Position numbers and translations under genes: made by a program. Positions 8,609-16,285 of a stretch of DNA of 48,099 bases are shown here, piece by piece. The stretch spans positions 1 to 48,099 of the forward strand of contig NVWA01000085.1 in NCBI GenBank assembly GCA_002746535.1. Direction: 5' to 3'. Within the stretch, counting starts at the first letter, position 1. Each line of letters begins with the position of its first letter. The notes beneath the pieces were generated by a model. The model saw only the letters and a program-made list of their open reading frames with translations. It made no database searches and was not told where the DNA came from. This DNA is from Planctomycetota bacterium (GTDB lineage: Bacteria; Planctomycetota; GCA-2746535).

Positions 8609-10096
8609 ATGAGTATAGAGAAACCAAATATATTAATCATAATGGCTGATCAAATGACTGCTAGTCTCATGGGTGCTTATGGTCATAAAATTGTTAAGAC
8701 GCCTAATTTAGATAAATTATGTGAAGAGGGAATTCGTTTTGATAATGCTTATACCCCTTGTCCTTTATGTGCGCCTGCACGAGCATCAATGATGGCAGGA
8801 AAGTTGATTTCAAAATTAGGTACTTATGATAATGGAACTTTATTTCCAGGAAACATTCCAACTTTTGCCCATATGCTTAGATCGAATGATTATGAAGTCG
8901 TGTGCTCCGGAAAGATGCATTATGTGGGACCTGACCAATTACATGGAATAGAACGGCGATTGACTACGGATATTTATCCTTCTAGTTTTGGTTGGGTACC
9001 AGATTGGCAAAGAGATCGCGAAGATGGAATTCAAAATGCTCAAGGAAAAATTGCTGAGAATACGGGTGTTGCTAACTGGACAAGGCAATTAAATTATGAT
9101 GAAGAAGTTCAAGCAAAAGCGTTAGAGTTTTTAAGAACAAGAATTGTTGATACTTTTAATAGAAAAGATGAGCTAAGACCTTTTTGCTTATTTACTTCTT
9201 TCACACATCCTCATTCACCTTTTCGAATTACGGAAGACTATTTTAACCAATATGCTAATTGTGAGGTAGAAATTCCTGTTACGAAAGAAGAGGCAAAAGA
9301 TTCTGAAATAGAAATGGATCAGTGGATTCGAGATTATGCTGGTATCTCTGATGATATTCTTAAAGATTCAAAAAAAATGGCCACCATGCGAAGAGCTTAT
9401 TACGGAATGATTACCTACGTTGATGATAAGGTTGGAGAGTTGCTTGATACTCTTGATAAATTTAATCTGAGAAAAAATACAGCGATCTTTTTTACATCGG
9501 ATCATGGTGAAATGCTTGGTGAGAGGGGACTGATTGAAAAGCGGATATTTTATGAAAATTCTGCTAGGATACCCTTAATAGCGAGTTTTCCAAAAGAATG
9601 GCAACAAGGGAAAATTGATACTTCACCTGTTAGTTTGGTTGATTTTTTCCCAACACTTGCAGAATTTTGTGGAGAGAGTATTCCGGAAAATTTAGATGGA
9701 ACAAGCTTTTTGTCAAATTTAAAAGAAGCTCAATCAGTGGATCAAGATCGAGTTGTATTTAGTGAATATCATGGGGAAGGCGTTTTGAAACCTTGTTTTA
9801 TGGCAAGAGATAAGCGATATAAGTATATCAAGATCCATGATGGTGGAGAGCAATTGTTTGATTTACAAGAAGATCCAAATGAATTGAAAAATTTAATTGA
9901 TGATGACTCTTGCAAGGAAATGTATAATAAATTTAAAAAGTTAATTTCTGAAAAATTTGATTCAAAGGCCATAGAAAAGGATGTGATTGAAAAGCAACAG
10001 TTTTCAAAATATATTCATTCTGCATTAAGTCATGGTGAAAATAATCAGTGGGATCATTGTCCGGTATATCCCGGTAAGACCATGTATGAGAGATAA
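8609..10096 (+). CDS. Sulfatase, choline-sulfatase-like
   Basis: A 495-residue type I sulfatase. The start MSIEKPNILIIMADQMTASL leads to the signature CAPAR, with Cys54 as the expected formylglycine (Cys-X-Pro-Ala-Arg variant). TSDHGEMLGERGL forms the second metal-site motif. The N-terminal run MADQ...AYGHKIVKTPNLD and the tail IHSALSHGENNQWDHCPVYP resemble bacterial choline-sulfatase (BetC) and its C-terminal segment, so a sulfate ester of a small alcohol is a possible substrate; this is similarity from memory. The ATG at 8609 is preferred over one at 8594 because GAGG sits five bases before it. No signal peptide, hence cytoplasmic. No betaine genes are adjacent, which weakens the osmoprotectant reading. 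Confidence 0.88.
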   Translation: MSIEKPNILIIMADQMTASLMGAYGHKIVKTPNLDKLCEEGIRFDNAYTPCPLCAPARASMMAGKLISKLGTYDNGTLFPGNIPTFAHMLRSNDYEVVCSGKMHYVGPDQLHGIERRLTTDIYPSSFGWVPDWQRDREDGIQNAQGKIAENTGVANWTRQLNYDEEVQAKALEFLRTRIVDTFNRKDELRPFCLFTSFTHPHSPFRITEDYFNQYANCEVEIPVTKEEAKDSEIEMDQWIRDYAGISDDILKDSKKMATMRRAYYGMITYVDDKVGELLDTLDKFNLRKNTAIFFTSDHGEMLGERGLIEKRIFYENSARIPLIASFPKEWQQGKIDTSPVSLVDFFPTLAEFCGESIPENLDGTSFLSNLKEAQSVDQDRVVFSEYHGEGVLKPCFMARDKRYKYIKIHDGGEQLFDLQEDPNELKNLIDDDSCKEMYNKFKKLISEKFDSKAIEKDVIEKQQFSKYIHSALSHGENNQWDHCPVYPGKTMYER

Positions 10097-10132
10097 GTAT
10101 TTTCTACTTTGCATTTAATTTATTGTTTAAGA

Positions 10133-10192
10133 GATTGCCTTTGATAATCCTAACAAGGATGAAGTTGAAGGAAAGTTTTAACAAAGGCAATC
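10133..10192. terminator. Nested stem-loop between convergent genes
   Basis: GATTGCCTTTG (10133-10143) pairs perfectly with CAAAGGCAATC (10182-10192), an 11-bp stem. The loop holds a smaller hairpin ATCCT/AGGAT (10147-10160). It lies between the stops of the sulfatase and the ECF sigma gene and could end transcription from either side, but it lacks a clean T run, so the terminator label is tentative. Confidence 0.45.
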
Positions 10193-10204
10193 GTGGTAGA
10201 AATA

Positions 10205-11725
10205 TTAGTGCACGACTTTTTTAATTGAGATGTGCTTTGAATTTTGATGAGAATGATGAGTAGTTTTGTAGCGATAAGATAAAACATAAAATGTTTTACC
10301 ATCTTTCTTAATTAGCTCTCTTGACCATTGATTATTTAAAATATTATTCACCTCAAGCCAAGTGTAAATGGCTTTGTCTGTTTTATTACTAGGGCCGGTA
10401 CTAAACAAAGTGTTTAGATGTGTTTTGAACTTTTGAACTTGTTTAGCTTTTGAAGATGTAAATGATTTCCTGTATTCATCATATAGCACTTTACTTTTGG
10501 CTTTATATGCGTTTAGAGCAACTTTGTCTTTGTAATTTACTTTGCCATTTTCAGCATAAAAAGCTTTTTGTTTTATGATTAATTTTGCATGAATTTCTTT
10601 GCCATCTTTAGCCATCTTTTCAAATAATTCTTTAATAGCATTTGTTAATACTTCAGATTTCTCTTTTGGAGCATTGGCATGGGTGATTGCTTTTCCAGAC
10701 CAGAAGCTATAGAATTTTAATTTATCGTTATTAAACTTTTCATTCATTTTTTTATAATGATTTTTATAAGATTTTTGATGTTGTCCTTCCTTTTGTCGAA
10801 TATATTCAACTTGAGTAAGATTATCTGGTTTCCCAATCTTATTTTGATTATTTTTGTCTTCAGCTGTTGGTACTTTTTCATTGCCTCTTGAAACTACTGC
10901 GCCATTTCCATTATTTGAGGATGCAGAATTATCTTCACCTGTTAATACAGCCATACCTGAAGCTCCAACAATCAGTGATGTGCTGAGCACTAATGCTGTT
11001 GCTTTTAGCTTTGTTAATAAAATCATTTGCTCTACTCCTTTAAATATTTTTAGACTATAAACTGCTGAGACACTTTTTTCTGTAATGATAGGAGTAATAC
11101 AATTGTCTGGCAAACTACTGGCACTAACATTCGAACCAATTAGTTTTGCGGTAAGAAATATTCCAAGAATTTTTGAAGTTGCATGTATGTCTCTTTTTTT
11201 CAAAAATACCTTCATCTTTTCCAAGCCTCTATTAACTCTTTTTCGAACGCTTTCTTCAGTGGTTTTGAAAGAAACGCCGATTTCTCTGTAAGTTTTATTT
11301 TCATAAAACTTCATTAATAAAGGATCTTTGTATTTACTTGGTAGAGATTGAATGGCTTCATCAACAAATGCATGGAGTTCTGACTCTTCCATTTTTTGTT
11401 CAGGAATTTGATTAGAAGGTTGAGATTTAAATCCTTTCTCTTTTTTCTTTCTAATATTTTCCTGCTTACGTAACCACAAAGAGGATAAGTAGGCAACTCG
11501 ATGCAACCAACCAATCATGCTAGGGCCACCAACTAATTTATCTTTTTTCTCTATCAAAGATAAAAATGTTGCTTGCGAAGCTTCTTCTGCCAGATCACCT
11601 CTATTTAATACACGATAACAGACGGAATACACCATAGGAGAAAATTCTTTGACTATTTTATCAAAGTTGGCTTCACTGGGATCTTCTAGATATTGTGTGA
11701 TTAATTGGTGATTGCTATAAACCAT
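10205..11725 (-). CDS. ECF sigma factor with transmembrane and extracytoplasmic extension
   Basis: A 506-residue protein. Residues about 18-90 are the sigma-70 region 2 (FSPMVYSVCYRVLNRGDLAEEASQ) and about 120-178 are region 4 with a helix-turn-helix (YREIGVSFKTTEESVRKRVNRGLEKM). A membrane-spanning segment follows at about 239-260 (LKATALVLSTSLIVGASGMAVL), then some 240 Lys-rich polar residues predicted outside the cytoplasm. ECF proteins with such C-terminal extensions are typical of Planctomycetes and Lentisphaerae and are thought to fold sensor and sigma factor into one chain; this role is inferred. No separate anti-sigma gene is adjacent. The outer part resembles no domain I know. Confidence 0.85.
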   Translation of the reverse strand: MVYSNHQLITQYLEDPSEANFDKIVKEFSPMVYSVCYRVLNRGDLAEEASQATFLSLIEKKDKLVGGPSMIGWLHRVAYLSSLWLRKQENIRKKKEKGFKSQPSNQIPEQKMEESELHAFVDEAIQSLPSKYKDPLLMKFYENKTYREIGVSFKTTEESVRKRVNRGLEKMKVFLKKRDIHATSKILGIFLTAKLIGSNVSASSLPDNCITPIITEKSVSAVYSLKIFKGVEQMILLTKLKATALVLSTSLIVGASGMAVLTGEDNSASSNNGNGAVVSRGNEKVPTAEDKNNQNKIGKPDNLTQVEYIRQKEGQHQKSYKNHYKKMNEKFNNDKLKFYSFWSGKAITHANAPKEKSEVLTNAIKELFEKMAKDGKEIHAKLIIKQKAFYAENGKVNYKDKVALNAYKAKSKVLYDEYRKSFTSSKAKQVQKFKTHLNTLFSTGPSNKTDKAIYTWLEVNNILNNQWSRELIKKDGKTFYVLSYRYKTTHHSHQNSKHISIKKVVH

Positions 11726-11881
11726 GATTTCTCTATCAGTACAGAAATGTTTCAGTTAAAGTCAATACTGTTGTAAACTGTTAAAGCGGACACTTTATTT
11801 GGAGAAAAACTGATATTTCCTGATAGTAAATATATTAAGACCTTTTAATTTCCTTTAAGACTTAAATATAAAACAGGGGAG

Positions 11882-14182
11882 TTAATCGATCTTCTCATTT
11901 AGGATGAAATAATGAGTTCTTGGTGATGAAGTCGGTTCAATTTTTTTAATGATACCCAATCTAAGCAATGCTTTCATATCTGTACCAGCTGTTTTATAAG
12001 TGACCCTAAGCGTATCAGTAATTTCTTGTCTAGAGAGTCGTTTGTATTTTTGAAAAAGTTGCGTAATGAGATCTCTTCTATATTCAGTTTGATTTTGTTT
12101 TCTAACAATAATTAAATCGTTTCTTGAAGGAGCATTTTGTAAATAGTTTTCAAGAGGAGGTTTGCCATAATTATCAGGTTGGTTTATAGGTTTAGCTTTT
12201 GCTTTTTTTTTCTTTGTGTTAAAAATTTCAAAGTCATTGAGAGTATATTCTTTTTTCTCTCCGTTTAAAATCCTAGCATTTTGAATTGCATTTTTAAGTT
12301 CTCTAGTATTCCCATAGAAGGGATGATTTTTAAAAGCAGTGATTAGGTCCTCAGATAGTTTAGGCTTTTGTCCATTTAGTTGGTTTAAGTTAAAATAATA
12401 TCTTGCTTGTGCTTCGATATCATCTGGCCTTTCTCTGAGGGGAGAGATATTAATTTCCAAACTTTTTAAACGGAAGTACAAATCTTTTCTGAAATGTTTT
12501 GTCTCAATAAGTTCCTCTAAATTAGCATTGGTAGCAGCAACAATTCTGCAAGAGTATTTGACGACTTTATTTGATCCAACGGGCCTTCCTTCTCTATTTT
12601 CTAACACTCTTAGTAAGGCTATCTGAATTCGTAGTGTTGTTTCTCCGATTTCGTCTAAAAATACGGTTCCATGTCCAGCTGCTTCAAAAATGCCGATATG
12701 TTTTTTAAGAGCGCTGGTATAGGCACCTGCTTCGTGTCCAAAGAGTTCAGATTGTAAAATACTTTCGGATATGGCACCACAATTAATTACTTTGAAAGGT
12801 TCTTTTGAGTTAGGTGATTCTTCATGAATTGCTTTGGCAACTATATCTTTACCTACTCCCGTTTCCCCTCGTATTAGAATATGAGATGAACTTTTTGCAA
12901 ATTGAAGTATTTTGTCACACATTGATTTTGAAGATGGGCTTTTATGTATAATTCGATTTATGCCGATTAATTTGTTGGTTTTTATTTTTTTTGAGCTGTT
13001 TACTTCGACTAAGTCAGATTCAGTCAATTGAGAAATGTTATTTGAAAAATACCACATGTCGTTGGGGCTAATCTCTCTTGATAGTTTCAATTCAAATGCT
13101 ACTAAGTCATTGCTATTATGATGTTTACAGTTGTTTGTTAAATTGGCAAAATGTAAAAGTGCTTGTCGTTTATTTCCCAGCATTAATTGAATCCTCATAT
13201 AAAAGAAGTCATCGAAATAATGCTTGTAATATTCTTGCTTCGTTTGCAAAAGAGTTAGAGCTAAAGGAGCATTTTTTATTGCTAATGCCATTCTTACATT
13301 TGTGTAGGAAAGAAAACTACACGTTTCAAAACCTTTTTTGACAGGATATTTTTCCAATTCTTTGCTAGCTTTTTCAATATCATTTTTTAATAGATAGTAA
13401 TTAGCATTTAAAAAACACCGATGTTGGTCATCTAATATTTTTGTGTGGGAGATGGGTATAAAATTATTAGTAAAGATTTGCAGTAAATACTCCCACCGTT
13501 CATATTTGAAAAATGAAAATATAATGGATTGATCAGGGCAATTTTTAATTTTAGTTTTAATGATTTTCAACTCTTTATTTGCAGCAGAAATTTGTATTTT
13601 TTCAACAGCATCAGTAAATTTTGCCATAGCTAAATTTTCAGGTGATAGCTCTTTAATAACTTTAGTTTTTATATCTTTGAGTAAACCTAATCTTGCAAGT
13701 ATTTTAATTGTGGAGGTTGTTTGAGTTTTTTTTAAAACATTTTTTAAATGATCTGATTCATTTATCATTTTTAGATAATAGGCGTAATGCTTATTTTTAT
13801 TCTCATTCATGCTAGATAGAAAAAAATCAATATCCATTTTTAATTTAGGTGGGGTAGATTCGTCCATAAGGTATTTAATATGATTAGAAAGGGCAGTTGC
13901 TTTATCCACGTATTTATTATTGAAATCTAAAAGCATGGCAATTCGTGAACGAAGAAATATTATGGCTAGATTTATATCCGAATCTTTTAAGTTTAAACTC
14001 TCTGTTTCAGTAAGCATTTTCTCTTTGAGAGTTAAGTCATGTGTGAAAAGCGCTTCATGCAATTTTATTAGTCCTTGAATAACAGGATCTGTACTCGTTT
14101 GTTGTTTTTTTAACAGCTCAGAAATAGTTTTGTCTTCAAAGAGTAACTGGTGTACAAATGGATGTAATTTGATTTTTTTCAT
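11882..14182 (-). CDS. Sigma-54-dependent enhancer-binding protein with winged-helix C-terminus
   Basis: A 766-residue regulator. Residues 1-400 are a helical-repeat (TPR-like) sensory region. Residues about 405-650 are the sigma-54 AAA+ domain: Walker A GETGVGKD (439-446), the sigma-54 contact loop GAYTSA (486-491, consensus GAFTGA), Walker B TVFLDEIG (506-513) and FRKDLYFRL. The last 90 residues are not the usual Fis helix-turn-helix but look like a winged helix (LSRQEITDTLRVTYKTAGTDMKALLRLGII). The ATG at 14182 is chosen because the 22 residues upstream from a TTG are a hydrophobic stretch that fits no domain; neither start has a good ribosome site. It is divergent from the acyltransferase operon, which carries a sigma-54 promoter and is the obvious target. 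Confidence 0.88.
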   Translation of the reverse strand: MKKIKLHPFVHQLLFEDKTISELLKKQQTSTDPVIQGLIKLHEALFTHDLTLKEKMLTETESLNLKDSDINLAIIFLRSRIAMLLDFNNKYVDKATALSNHIKYLMDESTPPKLKMDIDFFLSSMNENKNKHYAYYLKMINESDHLKNVLKKTQTTSTIKILARLGLLKDIKTKVIKELSPENLAMAKFTDAVEKIQISAANKELKIIKTKIKNCPDQSIIFSFFKYERWEYLLQIFTNNFIPISHTKILDDQHRCFLNANYYLLKNDIEKASKELEKYPVKKGFETCSFLSYTNVRMALAIKNAPLALTLLQTKQEYYKHYFDDFFYMRIQLMLGNKRQALLHFANLTNNCKHHNSNDLVAFELKLSREISPNDMWYFSNNISQLTESDLVEVNSSKKIKTNKLIGINRIIHKSPSSKSMCDKILQFAKSSSHILIRGETGVGKDIVAKAIHEESPNSKEPFKVINCGAISESILQSELFGHEAGAYTSALKKHIGIFEAAGHGTVFLDEIGETTLRIQIALLRVLENREGRPVGSNKVVKYSCRIVAATNANLEELIETKHFRKDLYFRLKSLEINISPLRERPDDIEAQARYYFNLNQLNGQKPKLSEDLITAFKNHPFYGNTRELKNAIQNARILNGEKKEYTLNDFEIFNTKKKKAKAKPINQPDNYGKPPLENYLQNAPSRNDLIIVRKQNQTEYRRDLITQLFQKYKRLSRQEITDTLRVTYKTAGTDMKALLRLGIIKKIEPTSSPRTHYFILNEKID

Positions 14183-14217
14183 TAATATAGGTATTTTTAA
14201 AGGTAATAATATAGGTA
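14183..14217. promoter_or_regulatory. Candidate enhancer direct repeats
   Basis: TAATATAGGTA occurs twice, at 14183-14193 and 14207-14217, exactly 24 bases apart, about 120-150 bases before the predicted start of the acyltransferase transcript. This is where activator sites of sigma-54 promoters usually lie. The AT-rich context means chance cannot be excluded. Confidence 0.4.
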
Positions 14218-14308
14218 AAAAGTATATATATATGGTCGATTTAAGCAATCATAAACGGGTAGATTAATTAAGTCCTTGCTGGTTATAGACTTATAAATAT
14301 TGAATAGT

Positions 14309-14324
14309 TGGCACAATTATTTCT
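14309..14324 (+). promoter_or_regulatory. Sigma-54 (-24/-12) promoter of the acyltransferase-desaturase operon
   Basis: TGGCAC-AATTA-TTTCT matches the sigma-54 consensus TGGCAC-N5-TTGCT at all fixed positions except the G of the -12 element, and the GG to C spacing is correct. Transcription would start near 14335, ten bases before the AGGAG ribosome site, and the leader would be about 22 bases. The neighbouring divergent gene encodes a sigma-54 activator. Confidence 0.75.
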
Positions 14325-14356
14325 ATAGAAAGGATAAGTTTCATAGGAGTTTTGTA

Positions 14357-15214
14357 ATGTTTAAGTCATCTGTTTCGCAAGTTATTCAAAAGTTAGAGAG
14401 TAATAGTGTTAATATTCATCTTTCAAGGAATTTAAATATTAAAAATGGTAAATTATTTTTTGGTCAAAACAATGAATTTGAAATTAGAGTAGCAGATACC
14501 ATTGACCTAAGGGAACAGGCTTACAGGCTAATTTATCAGATTTATTTAAAAAAAAAATTCATTGAACCTCACCCTTCTGAAATGTGGTTTTCAAAACATG
14601 ATTTAAGTTCTTCGACAATTACTTTGGTGGTCTTAAAGAATAAAAAAATTGTTGGAGCATTAACATTAATTAATGGCGTGTCTAAACGATTTCCGGCGAA
14701 TGATTTATATGGTGATGAACTCAGTGGCTCTGCAAGACTTGGTAATCAATCAGTAGAACTTGTTTCATTTGGTATTGATCCATTGGTAAGAGGATCTGCA
14801 GAAATATTAACGAAACTCTTTAACGTTGCTTACATTATTTCAAAAGAAATTAATGATAAAGATTATTTTGTGATTACTGTTAATCCTCGCCATGTTTCTT
14901 TTTATATGAAGAAGTTATCTTTTGAAGAGAGGGGAAGTTTGAAAAAATGTTTAAAGGTTTGTGGAGCTCCATCAAAATTATTAATACTTGATTTAGAAAT
15001 TTCAAAACAATTTAATAAATTGTCTGATCAAGGAAAATTAACTTCTAAGAACTTATATAAAAATTTTATTTTTATGGAAGATGTTAAAAAAGTTATCCCT
15101 TATCTTAAAATTCAAATTAGAAATTCCCAAAAGACTTTGAAAGATACTGAAGAGTTAATTATGAAGAGAGATGAAATCGCTGAAGATCTGGATTTATTAG
15201 TCTCTTGTATTTAA
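14357..15214 (+). CDS. N-acyl amino acid synthase-like (FeeM / PEP-CTERM-associated) acyltransferase
   Basis: A 285-residue GNAT-fold protein that resembles N-acyl amino acid synthases of the FeeM type and the acyltransferases annotated as exosortase-associated. Seen in the sequence: a substrate-entry helix (DLREQAYRLIYQIYLKKKFI), a central strand pair (ITLVVLKNKKIVGALTLI), VELVSFGIDPLVRGS and the characteristic VNPRHVSFYMKKLSFEERG. These enzymes move a long acyl chain from acyl carrier protein to an amino group, giving lipoamino acids or acyl signals. The ATG at 14357 has AGGAG seven bases upstream and lies just behind the sigma-54 promoter; a TTG at 14300 would lie before that promoter and is rejected. 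It forms an operon with the desaturase 45 bases downstream. Confidence 0.75.
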   Translation: MFKSSVSQVIQKLESNSVNIHLSRNLNIKNGKLFFGQNNEFEIRVADTIDLREQAYRLIYQIYLKKKFIEPHPSEMWFSKHDLSSSTITLVVLKNKKIVGALTLINGVSKRFPANDLYGDELSGSARLGNQSVELVSFGIDPLVRGSAEILTKLFNVAYIISKEINDKDYFVITVNPRHVSFYMKKLSFEERGSLKKCLKVCGAPSKLLILDLEISKQFNKLSDQGKLTSKNLYKNFIFMEDVKKVIPYLKIQIRNSQKTLKDTEELIMKRDEIAEDLDLLVSCI

Positions 15215-15259
15215 TTATTGGTTTTAAGCGATTTTTAAAAATTAGAAAGGTTGAAATTT

Positions 15260-16189
15260 ATGGCTAATAGTGAACTTAAGGAATTAAAAAAGCTGAGGGC
15301 ATCGCGTTGGTTGTTAGATTCTTTTTTAAATTGGTTCTTAATAATTTCATCTATCTTTTTAGCTGGCTATTTAGATCATTTTTTATTTTATTTTTTGGCC
15401 ATTTTAATTATAGGAAGTCGTCAACATTCTTTAGCAATTTTAGCTCATGATGGCTCACATTGGTTAGTATGTAAGAATCGAACCCTCAATGATTTAATTA
15501 CTAATGTGTTAGCTTTTTGGCCTATGGGAGTGACTTTAAGTAGTTATCGCGATTTTCACTTTAGGCACCATGCCTATGTTGGAACAGCTCGTGATCCAGA
15601 ATTAGGTCATAAAATTTGGGCTGCACCGGAATGGGATCTTCCTAGGTCTAGGAAAAAGAAGATTATGTTGATTTTAAAAGATATGGTGGGCTTCAGCTCC
15701 TTAAATTTATTGAAACTATTTGAAATAACGGCACCCTCAAAGTTAAGAATTATTTTAGAAAATAATTTAATTCCTATTTGTGTTACAATGGCACTTTTCT
15801 TAACGGGTCATTATTATGCTATTTTTTTATGGTATGGCGCTTTGGTGACTTCCTATTGGATGGTTTTTCGATTAAGAATTTGGTCGGAACATATGGGCAC
15901 ATCTCAGACTCACAGAATTAAAGCAACTTTTTGGCAAAGATGGCTTTTTTTGCCCGTAAATACTTGGTGTCATTGGGAGCATCATAAATATCCTAATGTT
16001 CCTTATTACAATTTACCTTCTGCGAGAAAATTAGAGATAGAAACACATGTGATGAGCCTTAATGAGCTTAATCAAATTTACAGCGAGTCGCAAGAGATTC
16101 CGTCTGGGTATCCACTTAAGAAGAATTTGGATTGTAATTTTCCTGAATTCGCCGATGATTCTCAACTGATGAAGGCTTTAAATTTATAA
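15260..16189 (+). CDS. Membrane fatty acid desaturase
   Basis: A 309-residue integral membrane di-iron desaturase. The three histidine boxes are complete: HDGSH, HFRHH and HWEHH, separated by hydrophobic segments (residues about 25-60 and 175-205) as in the type 1 desaturase family. It should introduce a double bond, or hydroxylate, an acyl chain at the inner membrane using O2 and an electron donor. The start ATG at 15260 is preceded by AAAGG nine bases upstream. It follows the acyltransferase without a terminator and shares its sigma-54 promoter, so it probably modifies the acyl group before or after transfer. The substrate class is not determined by the sequence. Confidence 0.9.
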   Translation: MANSELKELKKLRASRWLLDSFLNWFLIISSIFLAGYLDHFLFYFLAILIIGSRQHSLAILAHDGSHWLVCKNRTLNDLITNVLAFWPMGVTLSSYRDFHFRHHAYVGTARDPELGHKIWAAPEWDLPRSRKKKIMLILKDMVGFSSLNLLKLFEITAPSKLRIILENNLIPICVTMALFLTGHYYAIFLWYGALVTSYWMVFRLRIWSEHMGTSQTHRIKATFWQRWLFLPVNTWCHWEHHKYPNVPYYNLPSARKLEIETHVMSLNELNQIYSESQEIPSGYPLKKNLDCNFPEFADDSQLMKALNL

Positions 16190-16242
16190 ATTATATTCTA
16201 GTTCAGAATTACTGATAGATTGCATTTAAAGGAAATGTTTTT

Positions 16243-16272
16243 TGTAGAGAAAATGCATGCATTTTCTCTACA
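16243..16272. repeat. Perfect 30-bp palindrome between convergent genes
   Basis: TGTAGAGAAAATGCA (16243-16257) is followed directly by its exact reverse complement (16258-16272). It sits between the desaturase stop and the stop of the large ECF sigma gene. It could form a 15-bp hairpin in either transcript, but no T run follows on either strand, so a simple intrinsic terminator is doubtful. Confidence 0.6.
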
Positions 16273-16285
16273 GTTAACTGAAATA

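Noticed and set aside
8609..10096. Choline-to-betaine osmoprotectant operon
   Set aside because: Only the sulfatase resembles BetC; betA, betB or a transporter are missing next to it.
14183..14248. Extended TTG start of the sigma-54 activator giving a hydrophobic N-terminus
   Set aside because: No ribosome site; the stretch comes from AT-rich intergenic DNA containing the direct repeats and does not fit a cytoplasmic activator.
14300..14356. Upstream TTG start for the acyltransferase
   Set aside because: It would lie before the sigma-54 promoter and has no ribosome site; ATG at 14357 has AGGAG at seven bases.
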